A stretch of DNA of 64,000 bases from Mastigamoeba balamuthi (GCA_902651635.1 CACRSC010000003.1:138731-202730), one strand, 5' to 3'. Positions 46,696 through 57,932 are shown, numbered from the stretch's first letter. Notes: generated by a model from the letters alone, not told the origin. A program made the numbers and translations.

Positions 46696-47330
46696 TGGGG
46701 GCTTCCAGAGGAGCGGGTTTCTGCGAACGCACAATTGAAGACGCCGAGACAGAGAAAAGCAACCGTGACGTTGTGCGGTATCTCCGCTTGATATCGCGAG
46801 CATTCTCGTCGAACAGGGGACGTCGTAGCCTGGTGATGCGTCATAGGCTGTGGGAGCGGGGGGATACGTTCTGGGTTGACTCTGGGGCGAGTCTCGATGA
46901 GTTGGCTATGAGAGATAATCTCTTATCGGGTGTGTGATGTGCGACATCGTGTTCCTCTGACTCAATTCTCTTGCTCAGCCAATGCACTCCGCTAGGCACC
47001 CCGTATCTTGGCGTAAGTGCGCGCGATACAACTGCACTGGGATGTCCCCAGTGAGATCCGACGAGATCATACGACCACTGGATAATACCCACGCAACCAA
47101 AGGAAAAGAGACCGAAAAAGGGAACAAGCCCTGCAGCTGCTGAATCATCGCCTGTTTTCCCTCCCCCTTGTGGCCCATCTCCGCAACGGGACTCCACCCC
47201 AGTGGACTCTGTGACGTTTCACGTGTCCACTGCACCTCCGCGCGCCCCGTCCTATTTAAGCAGCGAATCACAGTGCCGGAACCACCAGATCATCAGTCAT
47301 CCGAAGGAACAAGGAGCAAGCAAACCCACC
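46696..47330. other. Divergent intergenic region, vault-repeat / nitroreductase
   Basis: A 635-bp gap with no supported gene. It holds the promoters of both flanking genes. Confidence 0.45.
47253..47260 (+). promoter_or_regulatory. TATA-like box of the nitroreductase gene
   Basis: TATTTAAG in a GC-rich setting, 71 bp upstream of the ATG at 47331. Position and contrast with the background suggest a core promoter; unproven. Confidence 0.4.
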
Positions 47331-48086
47331 ATGTCCACCACGTCGACCCACGCAGGCCACCGCTGCCTGAGCAGCGAGGAGCTCATCGAGGCGTTCAGCA
47401 AGAGGTACGCAGCCAAGTCGTTCACGGCCAAGCCGATCCCCGCGGCCGTGTGGGCTGCCCTCGAGGACTCCCTCGTGCTCTCGCCGTCGTCCTTCGGCCA
47501 GCAGCCCTTCGCCTTCTTCGTCGTCGACGACCCCGCGGCGCGCCAGAGGATGCGCGCCGCCGGCTACGGGCAGCCGCAGTTCACCGAGGCGCCCAAGCTG
47601 GTCGTTATCGCCTCCCGCACAGACCTCTCGGTGGCCGACGGCGAGAAGCTCATCAAGCGCACTGCCGAGGTCCGCGGCATCAAGGAGGAGGACCTCGCTG
47701 CTCTCAAGGTTGGCGCCCGAGCCCCCCCGCGTCCCCAGCCCCCCCGCCGAGTCGCCAGTATTTCGCCGTGCTGAGTCGCGTTGACCTCAACAGGACATGG
47801 TCATGGGGAACCTGACGTACAAGGACGCGGCCACGCTGGTGTCGTGGGCCCAGGCGCAGTCGTACATCCCACTGGGGTTCGTCCTGGCCAGCGCCGCTGC
47901 ACTGGGGGTCGATTCGTGCCCGATGGAGGGCTTCAACGCCGCCGAGTTTGACGCCATTCTGGGGATCAAGGCAAGGGGCTCACGTCGCGCGTGGCTGTGG
48001 CCTTTGGCTACGCCGACCCCGACCACTGGTACTCCAAGGCCTCCAAGGTCCGCTTCCCCAAGGACACCCTCGTTCACCACATTTGA
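47331..48086 (+). CDS. Nitroreductase-family FMN oxidoreductase with one frame disruption
   Basis: NAD(P)H-dependent flavoenzyme. Exons 47331-47708 and 47794-48086; about 222 residues. The start has a CCACCATG context. Family landmarks: SKRYAAKSF at the N-terminus, SPSSFGQQPF, the conserved CPMEGF near the C-terminus, then GLTSRVAVAFGYADPDHW. These last two are in different frames: the change falls at about 47969-47976, in the string AAGGCAAGGGG. One extra base there would give ILGIKAKGLTSRVAVAFGYA and end at 48086. A single-base sequencing error is most likely; a recent null allele is possible. Closest to the bacterial NfsB/NfnB-like group, so acquisition from bacteria in the past is plausible, but the gene now has an intron and host base composition. 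Confidence 0.82.
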
Positions 48087-48349
48087 GCCGTGGCCTGCTC
48101 GTCGGACCCAGGCCGGGCAATTGCGGCAACTGTGCCACGCCCCTCACCTCAGGCACATTGAAATGGATCCCACGCACTTACGGCTGTCCAATTATGAAGT
48201 CTGACATTCCTGCCAACTGGCATTAATTTGTGTCCGAGTATTACCATAAGCGGTATCTGGAATACCCACTACGGCGCGTAGAATGAGGAAAAAGGCCATT
48301 CGTATTTGTGGCTTGCGCGTGCGTGATAATGCTACAGGGAGAGGGTGCC

Positions 48350-48760
48350 TCAGAGCCGGTCGTCCTTGATCCCGCCAATCATGAGCAACTGGTCCAGACG
48401 CCTCTGCAGAGCACAGTTGGACGCCTGACAGGAGCATAGTCTGGCAGCCACCGCAGCCTCTCTGTCCTGGCTCTCCAGCAGCTCGTGCTCGGCCTCCTGA
48501 ATCCTGTCCGACGCCTCGGCGATGGTGTCGCTCAGCCTGTGGTGCTGGAACCCCAGCTCGGTCACTCGTGCCTCGAGGGCATCGATTTCCTCACGAGCCT
48601 CGTGCAGGCGAGCCTCGAGGAGCCCCTGCTCGTTCTCGGCCTCGCTGGTCGTCTGCGAGTGATCGCACGCATCGTGCTGCAGGCTGGCCTCGACGTACGA
48701 TGTCTCCTTGAGGTCCAGGGCAACATGGGGTGCCTGAGCCACACCAGAAGTGCTGTCCAT
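48350..48760 (-). CDS. Small coiled-coil protein
   Basis: A single exon of 136 residues from the ATG at 48760. Residues about 40-115 are a heptad-rich helix (EARLHEAREEIDALEARVTE, RIQEAEHELLESQDREAA); the C-terminus has CSCQASNC. No family recognised. Codon bias is moderate but the helix pattern and stop-free length support coding. Confidence 0.6.
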   Translation of the reverse strand: MDSTSGVAQAPHVALDLKETSYVEASLQHDACDHSQTTSEAENEQGLLEARLHEAREEIDALEARVTELGFQHHRLSDTIAEASDRIQEAEHELLESQDREAAVAARLCSCQASNCALQRRLDQLLMIGGIKDDRL

Positions 48761-49291
48761 CCTTGCTTTGTAATGGCCTTCTCCTGAGGTTGTTCTTTTC
48801 AGTTCTGAGCAGTGATTATTCACGAGCGCTCAATATATATTTATGGTGTTGGTAAATCTGACGTAACGGACGGCGGGTCGGGTCCGATAAAGCAAAAAAG
48901 CCTCTCGGACAGTTCAATCCGGGTGCAATTCTGCTTTGTGTTGGCATTTATGTAATCGCATCTGTGGTCGGCCTCATTCCGAAGAGCACAGTGAAGGGGA
49001 GCGCATTCGCGGGGATCTGCCAGCAGAGGACGCGTACGAACTCACAGTATCTGCCGCCTCTGAGTGAACACTCTGCTCAGGCTGCGCAAAGAAAAAAAAA
49101 AGAGAACATCGACTTTTACAGTGCCAGACACTGCATACGGTTCTCGGTAGAAGCCCCTAAGAATAGCCTTTTGTGCCAAATGCTAGAAAGACAGGAATAT
49201 GACCACAGCTTGTCCGTGCACGCGCTGGCTATTGAGCACCTCTGCCCAAAGAGATGGTATCCATAGAGAAACTGACAGGAGAGCCGACGTG
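48761..49291. other. Intergenic region, AT-richer
   Basis: A 530-bp gap with an A10 run near 49091 and no supported gene. It includes the promoter of the small coiled-coil gene at its left end and the 3' flank of the receptor gene at its right end. Confidence 0.45.
48832..48845 (-). promoter_or_regulatory. TATA-like box of the small coiled-coil gene
   Basis: On the minus strand this reads ATAAATATATATTG, 72-85 bp upstream of the ATG at 48760, a strong TATA match against a GC-rich background. Confidence 0.45.
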
Positions 49292-52081
49292 TTATTGGCT
49301 TGCGGGATCGACCTGCTGGTGTTGCGTTAGGTGGTCAATTATCATATCGGGCATCTGCTGCTCTCCGCTGCTCGACAGCTTGTAGTCGTTGCCATAGGAC
49401 AAATACGTGGAGGCGATGGCTGACGGCTTCTCTCCAGACACGGTGGACGTGTCCGTCTCTGTCCCGGGGATCTCGTCGGGCACAGACACCTCGCACAGCG
49501 ACCGCAGGTCCACGACAGGGGCATCGAAGGACTGGAGCTGCTGCTCTTGCGCCCCTTGTATGCTCTGCGTGAGCCCAGTGTCTGGCACCTGGGTCGCCGT
49601 GTTCTCTGCGCCCTCGCTGTAGGCCTGGCTGTAGGTCGGCACGTCTTCCATGGGCTGCTGGTACGACGAGTTGTCTGTGTCTGGCAGCGGAATGGCCAGC
49701 TCGATCGGGACAGCAATAGGACGAGGGTTATTCCTCTTCCTCTTCCTGTGCACACAGCACGTCAGTGTAGGGGCCGGCGTATAGCGGTGCCATACGCGTA
49801 GACGGATAAAGAGACGACGATGGCGACAACGACAGTGAGTGCGAGGCCACCGGCGACAGAGGAGGAAATGATCACAGTGAGGGTGCTCTCCTCGGACTCG
49901 AGCAGGCAGTCCTGCGACACCGGATTCGTTGTGCCGTATCCGGGGCGGCACGTGCACACGGCACTGCATCCAACCCCGCTATCGCACCTACATTGCACAA
50001 TTAGTGACTCCTCCCGATAAAATCAGGCTTCGTACTCCTCGCGACCGTCGAGGACGCCGTTCCCGCATCCTGTTATCGCGTGTTTATCAACTCTTGTGTT
50101 CGTGGGAGTATGGTATACCTATGCAGTATTTTCTCGGGGGATTGTACGCTGGGTTACTCGAGTTGCAAGTACAAATGCTGCTACACAACGATCCGTTGTC
50201 GCACTGCTCGTGCCCAACGACCAGCCCATCGCCGCAAGCTGCGCAGCCCGCCGCTTAGTCCACGTCGCGCACGTGGCCGAACGGACGCACCCGCTTCAAC
50301 GCAGTTGATAGAGATCGGTGTAGTTGAGTTGAATCCTGTCGAACAGTGGCAGTGCGAGTTGCACCCGAGACCGCCATCGCAATCCTCCTGATTCCAGGGC
50401 TCGGTCCTCCCGTTCCCGCAGACTGCGGTATCCACAGACCCAGTGAGTGGAGGGCTGGGCAGTCGAGTCACCCCGCACAGGCGACCGTGCAGTTCTTCCC
50501 GTCGAGGGAGCAGGCCTGCCCCATTTTGCAGCTGTAGATGAGGTACGACGTGTCGCAGTCGGGATCGTATGCACCGCAGAGGCAGTCGCACCCATCGCTG
50601 GCGTTGTAGTACTGCGGAACGCAGGTCCACGTCTTCGGTGCTGGTTGTGCGGTGCGACATTGAGCAGTGAATATGCCGCACTTTCCTGGCGCGGAGGGTC
50701 GCACCGAGGCAGTGCCCGTCTGTGCACGCGAAGTTGTTGGGGCAGTTGTTCTCCACACCCTTGATGAAGCAGTCCGGGTCCACAGACCCACACTCGCAGT
50801 CGCACAGCGTCCCATTGCCGTAGCTCTCGGGCTCGCAAGTCCACGACTCTTGAGTGCGGCCAGTCAGGGAGGGGGGGGGGGGCGAAGCCAAAGCGAGAGA
50901 GTGCTACTGACGCTTGCACACAGTAGTGCTGCCGACAAGGCTGCACCTGGGCTTGGAGACGAGGCTGGAGCACACAGAGACGTCGGCGAAGATGTCCATA
51001 CAGTCGGGATCGATCGTGGTCCCCCCGCACTCGCACTGGCACCCGTCGTAGGCCCAGTAACTGCTCCTCGAGCACACGGTGAGGTTCCAGTCCACCCCTG
51101 CGCAGGCGCCACGGTGAGACAGCCGCTGGGCGTCCACGAGAGCACTCGCACATGCGCATCGCCCCGTCTGGTCGCAGACTGAGCCAGATGGGCAGTCGTC
51201 GCTGTGGCGGTCGCCAGTGCAGTCGGCGTCCTCGATGCCGCACAGGCAGTCGCACCGCGAGTCATTGTACCTCTCCGGGGCGCACGACCAGGAAGGGGGC
51301 ACGAAGCCCTCTGGGTGGCGGGCAGTGAGTTCCCTCGCGGTGGCTCGGGCTTGGGCGCCGCGTACCGTACGGCCTCCCGGTGGTGCGGATGGCGGGGGCG
51401 GAGACGTGGCCGACCTCTCCGGGAGACTCGGTGCTCGGCACCCACTCGTTCGCCCTGCGGTAGAAGGACAGGCGACCCACCTCGCTGTGCAGGCTCGTCA
51501 TGAACGACACGCTGTCGCAGCTTCGGTACGTCACGGAGACGAACGCCCCCGGCGTCCACGCAACTGCCCCCCAAAAAGCCGCAAAACGTCGGCACCGATG
51601 TCTCAATGGCGAGCGTACCCAGAGGAGTGGCGAGCTTGGAGACATCTACGGCGACCCACTGGATGCCGCTCTTGTTCCTGTCGAGCCTGGCGATGAACCC
51701 CTTGGAGGACACGCGCTCGTCGACGACCAGTTTCATCGAACTCGAGCGAATCGCGACGCTCCACACGCTGACTTCGCCTCGGATCTCCACCGAGTCCTTG
51801 GGGCCTAGCTGGTCCACCCGCAGCCCGAAACAGAACCGCGTGTACCTCCACGGGAACGACAGCGGAGTGCTGAGCATGGCCCATCCGCCAGCAATGCGCG
51901 GCACGGTGTCCGAGATGTTCGCCTGCCCGCCTGCCTGAAGACACAGCCCCGCACTCGAGTCCGTGGGCCCGATGGCAGTGTACGGCTCGCTGTCCCAGGC
52001 TTCGACCCCGGGGCCCAGGCAGTCCGGAGTGGCGGGCACTGCGAACACGACTGCGCACAGGGCGAGAAGTGCGGACAACAT
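49292..52081 (-). CDS. Type I membrane receptor with W-C-Y/CxCG-DPDC repeats (minus-strand paralog)
   Basis: Start ATG 52081 gives a signal peptide (MLSALLALCAVVFAVPATPDC). Exons 52081-51619, 51563-51366 and 51310 onwards are clear; the middle exons are only partly placed; the last is 49745-49292. A roughly 210-residue N-terminal beta-rich domain precedes four Cys-rich repeats of the form W-x-C-x5-Y-x3-C-x-C-x-CG-x2-DPDC, for example SWSCAPERYNDSRCDCLCG and TWTCVPQYYNASDGCDCLCG. Three shorter modules of the type CGDGL-x3-EQCDNG follow, resembling DUF4215/myxobacterial disulphide repeats. A membrane helix (IISSSVAGGLALTVVVAIVV) and a 150-residue Ser/Thr/Pro-rich cytosolic tail with basic KRKR at the membrane complete it. 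Head-to-head with its paralog at 52190. Ligand unknown. Confidence 0.78.
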
Positions 52082-52189
52082 TGCACAATCGCTATTTCGG
52101 GTGCTGCGGCTCAAAAATCGCTGGCTGATTCGGCAAACAAGGCTCTCCCATTTACCAGTTTGTCGGTTTCTCTCCGAGCACTGCGCAGG
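52082..52189. promoter_or_regulatory. 108-bp shared divergent promoter of the receptor pair
   Basis: The two start codons of paralogous receptors face away from each other with only 108 bp between them. This must contain both transcription starts. An AT-rich core (CTCAAAAATCGCTGGC near 52112) lies centrally. Co-regulation is likely. Confidence 0.65.
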
Positions 52190-54616
52190 ATGGGATGGGC
52201 TCGACTGGCCCTAACTGCCGCTTCAGTGCTCGCCTGGGCGTGCGTGGCGCAGTGCGATGGCGAGGGATCAGAGATATACGACGCGCCGCCGTACTCGTTC
52301 TTCGGAGTTCTGGTCCCCAACGAAAACCCGCGCGTCTGCGGCGACGAGGGGGAATACAGCTCTCCAGGCATGGCACAGATCTTCACGCCGAGGTCGTTCC
52401 CGTGGATGTTCACCCGCGTGTGCTTCCTGACCGGCGTGAGCGACGACAGCCCGCGAAACTCGTCGTTGCTCGTCGGCGAGATCGGGACCTACGAGGTCGT
52501 CGCCGACTACCAGAAGTCAAAGCTGTCGGTCGGCGACCGCCTGTCCTTCGCCAGCTTCGCTGCACCAGTGCACAGGATAAACGGTTCCCACGTTTGGGCA
52601 TTAATCGACCTGAGCGACAGAGCAGAACCTCTCGGTAAGCAACTCGCAAATTGCTCGGAACTCAGGAGGAAAACCGAAAGTGGCGTGGGCGAAAGCCGTA
52701 TTCCTCGGTGTTCACTTCTGGGCCTGTGGCAGGGTGGCGGCGTGGGTGGCGGTCAATTCTCCCAAGGGGCCCCGCGCTCTCAATTTCAGGGGTTATGATG
52801 GCACGTGGGCCGAAACAGACTATGCCACAACTGCAGCGCTTCGAGCAGAAGGAACACCATACAGTGCGCGTCCGCCACTGTTCCGCAAATGACAGACGCA
52901 CCCACAGGTGGCATTCCTCCATCGTGGCTGTGCGGCGGCAGTCGGTACAACAACGGAATCTGCGACTGCCAGTGCGGGTCCCCCGATCCGGACTGCTCAA
53001 ACAACTCGGCCAGCGACGACTGCCCCGATGGCTTCTGCGACATGAGCGGCAATTGCGTGGGTGAGACATCAACCGCGCTCGTCAAAGCGGTACTGACACC
53101 AGCGCCAGAACTCAACCCCTCGTGGTGCTCTGTCGAGAACTATTGGGCCTTCGATGGCTGCGACTGCGACTGCTTCGACACAGTGGATCCCGATTGCTTC
53201 ATCCATCGCACTACTCAACGTTGTGGAACACAGAACCTCTCACCCGAGTGTGTCATCCAGGAGAAAAACAGCAATTGCAGAGGTGTCGCACTCACCCAAC
53301 ATACACACAACTAACACGGGCCCAGAGGGGTGGAAGTGCCCGAGTGAGCTCTACGACGACGGTAAGATCTGCAACTGCGAATGTGGGGCACCCGATCCCG
53401 ATTGTACCAACACAACACTCCCAAATGACTGCAGTCACGGCACTCGGTGCTCGGCTGAGTGGGGGTGCACAGGTATGAGTATCCATCGCGGAATGACCTC
53501 TCACAGCCAGACAGCACCCCTGGAATGGACGTGTGCGCTCGCGTACTATGCAACAAACGACGGCTGTGATTGCCTGTGTGGCGCTCCAGACCCCGACTGC
53601 GATTCTTGCGATCTGTGCTACTCCCCGGCATTCGGGTGCTCCAGAGGGCAAACATGCAGCTCATCGGGACTCAGTTGTATCACCATTGGTGCTCTACAAT
53701 ATACTCTGTGACTCTTCCTCTGACACGGCATCGTAGAATGCGGCAATAACCACACAGAACGCGGGAACAACGAGGTTGGCCCATCACGGTTATCTCATGC
53801 CATCTAATAGCAAGCAGGAATGTGATGGGGGCTGGGGATGTTGGAACTGCTCGTGCCTGCCAGGCTTTGAAATGCTGCGGCCACCTGGCATAGACTGCGC
53901 CGAAAGTATGCCCAGATGATTCAGGGCAACGCTCACTTAGCCTGTGCAGAGTGCGGAGACGGCCTGCCTGCTGGAAGGGAGGAGTGCGACCTAGGGCAAT
54001 TCTGTAACTTTACGATGTGCACCTGTCTCACGGGACACCACCCTTACTCACCAGCCCGGACATTCTGCACTGGTAAGATACCCTTACATTATGTTCAACG
54101 AGTTGAACAACAATGCTCATCAGGGTGTGGGAACGGGATACCGGATGCTGGAGAGGAATGCGACAGTGGCCTGGGGTGCAACGACATGTGTGTGTGTCTT
54201 ATTGGCTTCTCGCCATACAGTCCACCTTCGCGCGATTGCCGCTCCATAACAAGAGCCAATACCGTTGTTGCCGTGTCCGTGGGAACTGTGGTGGGCTTCA
54301 CGTGCGTGGTAGCGATCGTTGCTGCAGTTGCTCTAGTGTATGCGTACGGCCTCATCCTCATCTGTGAGAACCTGCTGACCAGCCCACCCAAAGGAGAAAG
54401 ATCAGGAACGAAACACCAGCACCCGCGATTGTGCAAGCTGGGGTCACTGAACGCACAAAGTCCCACGACCTTGGATCTGCACCAACCTACAGCCTGGAGA
54501 GCGTCGAGAATACCGTACAGACTGGAACCTCGTGCTGCTCCGAGTTTCCGCCTGTCCTCAAACCCGTGGACCTCGATTTTGTCGAGCCAGCCCCCCTATT
54601 TTCATCTGAGAAGTAG
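52190..54616 (+). CDS. Type I membrane receptor with W-C-Y/CxCG-DPDC repeats (plus-strand paralog)
   Basis: Start ATG 52190 gives a signal peptide (MGWARLALTAASVLAWACVA). Exon 1 is 52190-52634; exon 2 starts 52666 after a 31-bp intron; the last exon is 54394-54616. The layout equals that of the minus-strand paralog: N-terminal beta-rich domain (VAWAKAVFLGVHFW aligns with VAWTPGAFVSVTYR), four repeats (RYNNGICDCQCG, NYWAFDGCDCDC, LYDDGKICNCECG, YYATNDGCDCLCG, each with DPDC), three CGxG-type modules, a membrane helix ending VYAYG and a basic RKIRN stop-transfer. The cytosolic tail is about 70 residues, half that of the paralog. The final intron is 50 bp and in the same phase in both genes. Several middle introns, about 30-50 bp, were inferred rather than fixed. 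An AATAAA lies near 54677. Confidence 0.78.
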
Positions 54617-54782
54617 CCAACGTTCCTACTAACGCCGCCCGTGGGTGGGTTGAGGTTTCAAGAGGGCGTTCAGAAAATAAAACGATAGCAATTGTGTCCT
54701 CTGTTTAGTTCTATGGGTGGGTCGTTTACAGACAGGCGCAGCTCCGAATATGAGGGTTGGCGGGGTGGAGTGAACGGGCGTT

Positions 54783-57142
54783 TCACGGGAACAGGACGCT
54801 GGCCTTGCACAGCAGAACAGGGAAGATCTTGGACCACGTGGGGCCCATCACCGACGTCAGCAGCCTCAACGACACCTTATTCCTCGCCTTGTGCTCGACC
54901 ACGCGCTGCCGTACGAGTTAGCTAGAGTCTCTCCCCCTCCTCCCACGTCCAGGTGCGTGTGCGTGTGCGTGTGCGTGTGCGTGTGCGTGTGCGTGTGCGT
55001 GTGCGTGTGCGTGTGCGTGTGCGTGTGCGTTTGGCTTTGCTTACGTTGAGGTGCTTGACAAAGAAGCTCAGCGACGCCGAGGCTACGGGTCCAAGCGACC
55101 TGACCACCTCCTGGACCACCGCGAACTTGGCCTCGTCCGCGGGCTCGCCCGTCTCGACGTGCGCCCCGCTGCACGCGGCGACAAGCGCGGCGCTCTGGGC
55201 CTCGTCAAACACCGACGGATGGCACTCGCTCCAGAACCGCATCATCACGCTGGCGGCCTCGCAGCCCTCGGTGGCCGCGAACACGGGGGCTTTACCACTG
55301 TTGAGCTCGAACCTGGCCTCCAGCACTCTTCTGTGCAGGCCCCCGGAGACGTAGAGCAGCTCCTCGTCGAGGGCCCTGGCGTCGATGAAGTCGGCGCAGA
55401 CCCTCACGGGCGAGGGGATGAGCCCTCCGGGGCTCCTGCGCGCGGCCTCCTCGAGCGGCACGCCGAAGACGATCGTCTGGGGCCCGAGCACGGCGCCGAG
55501 CGTGGGGTCGCCGCGCGAGGCGGCGATCAGCACGGGCAGCATCCTGCGGAAGGACCCCCCGAAGCAGATGCCGATCGTGGCCGCCGACATCTTGTTCTGC
55601 GTTCCCGCGGCGGCCACCTGCGCCAGGTGCGGTAGCACCACGCGCAGCGTCTCCCGCTTGGGCGCGGTCAGCAGCGCAAAGGCCTTGTTGAACGCGTCGG
55701 CCGCCAGCGCGAGCAGCTCGGGGTCGCCGCTGGACGAGTCGACGAGCGTCGCTGCGTCCTCGAGGGCGTCGCGCGCGGGCTCCCAGATGCTCTCGCCCTT
55801 GGGCAGGCTGTTGAAGAAGCCCAGCACGATGCTGGCCGCCTCGTCCTGCTGGAACTCTCCAAACGGCGTGGCGGCCGCCTCGCCGCGCGTGTGCCAGCGC
55901 TTGCCGCTGTCGTAGTCGGCGCGCAGGGCCTTGACAAAGGTGAACGACCCCGGGACCCTGTAGAGGCCCTCGCTGGCCACGCGGTTGTTCCTGGAGAGGA
56001 ACGTGATGGCGTCGCGCAGGGGCGCTGGAACCATCCAGTCGTCCCCGTCGCTGCGCCTCGCGGCCACGTCGACGCCGACGCCGAACACCGCCGTGCTGCT
56101 GGGCTCCGCGGGGCCGCCGCGTGCCTCCAGGCCCCTGTCCGCGCTCTTGCTCTTGGCCTTGTCCTTGATCTTGTCGTCCTGGCAGGCGTGAGAATGGTGT
56201 GTGCCCGTTGCGAGCAACAGAATGAGTGTTGCCGGGGCTGCAGCCAATCAATTGAATGGGCGCAGGCAAAGCTACCTTGTGCTCCTTCTCCTTCTCTTTG
56301 TCCTTGCCTTTGCTCTTGTCTTTCTCCTTCTCCTGCTGTGCGGGGGATGCGTGTTGGGAGGCAGAGACGTGGGATGGGGGACTCGATCTCTGCGCACCTT
56401 GTGGGGCTTCTCCTTCTCTTTTTCCTTCTCCTTGTCCTTCTCCTTTGTCTTGTCTTTGCTCTTGTCCTTGTCTTTGCCTCTCTCCTCCTGTTGCAGGCTT
56501 GTTTTAGTGCCCTCCTTGCCAGGCGTTGGCCGCACCTTCCCCTTATCCTTGCTCTCCTTCTCCTTCTTCTCCTTGTCGCCAGCCCTCTCCTCCTGCTGTT
56601 GGCGGGTCAGCAGCGCCCACACGAGGCCCCCACAGCGAATTAAGTGCCTCGTGCTCCTGCTGATCTACTGGTGCTGCTGCTGCTGCTGCTGGTGGAGCTG
56701 GAGCCGGAGCCTTGGCGTCCTTGGCCTTGGCCTCCTTCTCCTTCTTCATCGACCTGTCCGCCAGCTTCGCCTCCTCCTTCTGCCGCCTGTGCTCCTCGCG
56801 CTTCTCCCGCTCCCGCTGCTTCTGCAGCTCCTTCTCCCTTTTCTTGTCCACTTTCGTCCCCTGCGCTCCCCCCGCGGCCCCCGCCGCCTGCGCGGGCCCG
56901 GCCGGGGGCGCAGGGGCCTGCCCCGGCGCCGTTTGCGGTGGCGGGGCCGCGGGAGCCGCTGCGGGGGCCGCCAGAGGCCCCGCGGAATCGGCAGAGCGCG
57001 GAGTGCGCGGCGACGACTCGGGCGACGACGACGAGCGCTCCGCGGACGCCGCCGGGTCCGTGCTCTGCGAGAGGTCGCTGGCCACTATCGCCTCGGCGAC
57101 GACGCAGCTGTCCGGGGGCTGCGGTTGGGGCTGCTGCGCCAT
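54783..57142 (-). CDS. RhoGAP-domain protein with long Lys/Glu-rich linker
   Basis: Turns off a Rho/Rac-family GTPase. Exons: 57142-56669, 56595-56398, 56335-56276, 56178-55045 and 54905-54783; 662 residues, all introns phase 0. Residues 1-120 are Pro/Ser/Ala-rich; about 120-270 are runs of KEK/KDK, probably a single charged helix. The RhoGAP domain starts VFGVGVDVAARR near 300 and shows PAPLRDAITFL and the Arg-finger region EGLYRVPGS. After a second helical stretch it ends NKVSLRLLTSVMGPTWSKI, recalling the NKMxxxNLAxVxGP element. That last element is in the final exon, recovered only after removing the 139-bp repeat-bearing intron. The spacing between the Arg finger and the NKM-like element is longer than in ordinary RhoGAPs, so an insertion or a variant fold is likely. 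Confidence 0.8.
54953..55030 (+). repeat. (GTGCGT)13 hexanucleotide repeat in a RhoGAP intron
   Basis: Thirteen nearly perfect GTGCGT units, 78 bp, in the last intron of the RhoGAP gene (which lies on the opposite strand, so it is transcribed as ACGCAC). The unit happens to equal the commonest 5' splice-site hexamer of this genome, but on the antisense strand. Confidence 0.95.
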
Positions 57143-57300
57143 TTTGGATTTCAATTCGTGTGGGAGAAGACGAGATACAACCGCCAGATTCAGGGAGATT
57201 TGCGCTCGACCGCGCAGGTTGCCAACCGACACGGGTCCCCGGCGCTGTGGGGGAAAAACGGAACTCTCGTTGGGCGTGCTCGCGCGGCGGGGGCGGGGGG

Positions 57301-57821
57301 TCAGGAGTCGCCCGCGAGTTGCTTCGAGAGCGACTGCGACTCCCTTTTGAGCACGTGCAGCAGCGTCTGCGAACTCTCGAGAATCTGCGGAGGAAGGGGC
57401 ACAAAAAGACCGCGGAGAGTGTGTCAAAACCGTATTTATCAGATCGCAGGGCCGCAATATTCCGATCGCGGGCAGAGCGCGGAGCGGAGCGCCGGTTCCG
57501 CCGAGCAAACCGGAGGCACCTTGAGGTAGGCGGACTCGGTCTCCTTGATGGTGCGCTCGAACTCGGAGCGCGCAGCGTATTTGCGCTCGAGAGACGCGTT
57601 GGACCTGTCGAGGCGCTCCTGCAGCGCCCGCATCTCGCTCTGCACGCGCGCCCGCTCCTCCTCCTCGCGCAGGATCACCTGGTTCAGCGCCTGCACCTTG
57701 TCCCGGAGGTCCTCGAGGTCTGCGGGCGGGCCGTGAGCCCGGGGGAGCGCCCCGTGCAAGTGGGCGTGCATTTTACAAGCTCGTTGTTGTATGCCTGCAG
57801 CTGAGCGCCGTGGTCCGCCAT
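57301..57821 (-). CDS. SSNA1: SSNA1/NA14/DIP13 microtubule-associated protein
   Basis: SSNA1 is a small coiled-coil protein at centrioles, basal bodies and axonemes that binds and branches microtubules. Exons 57821-57770, 57719-57520 and 57384-57301; 111 residues (human 119). Alignment from memory is residue-by-residue: GAQLQAYNNELVKYLEDL at the start, SLERKYAARSEFERTI, ETESAYLKILESSQTLL and VLKRESQSL. Intron 1 must use the donor GCACGC, because only that keeps the conserved NNELVKxxEEL spacing; the nearby GTAAAA donor gives the wrong phase. Its presence suggests a flagellated organism. Divergent from the TIPIN gene, 111 bp apart. Confidence 0.93.
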
Positions 57822-57932
57822 TTCCCGGCGATTGCGATTGACGCAGGAGTATCTAAGGGAAGATATGCGAATCAATTTCAAACGATTTCCAGAGCCGCAT
57901 TGGCGCCAAAAAACGAGCAGAGCAACCCCACT

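Noticed and set aside
47970-47975. A 5-nt GC...AG element (GCAAG) explaining the nitroreductase frame change
   Set aside because: Mechanistically impossible for a spliceosome; a single-base indel is the sensible reading.
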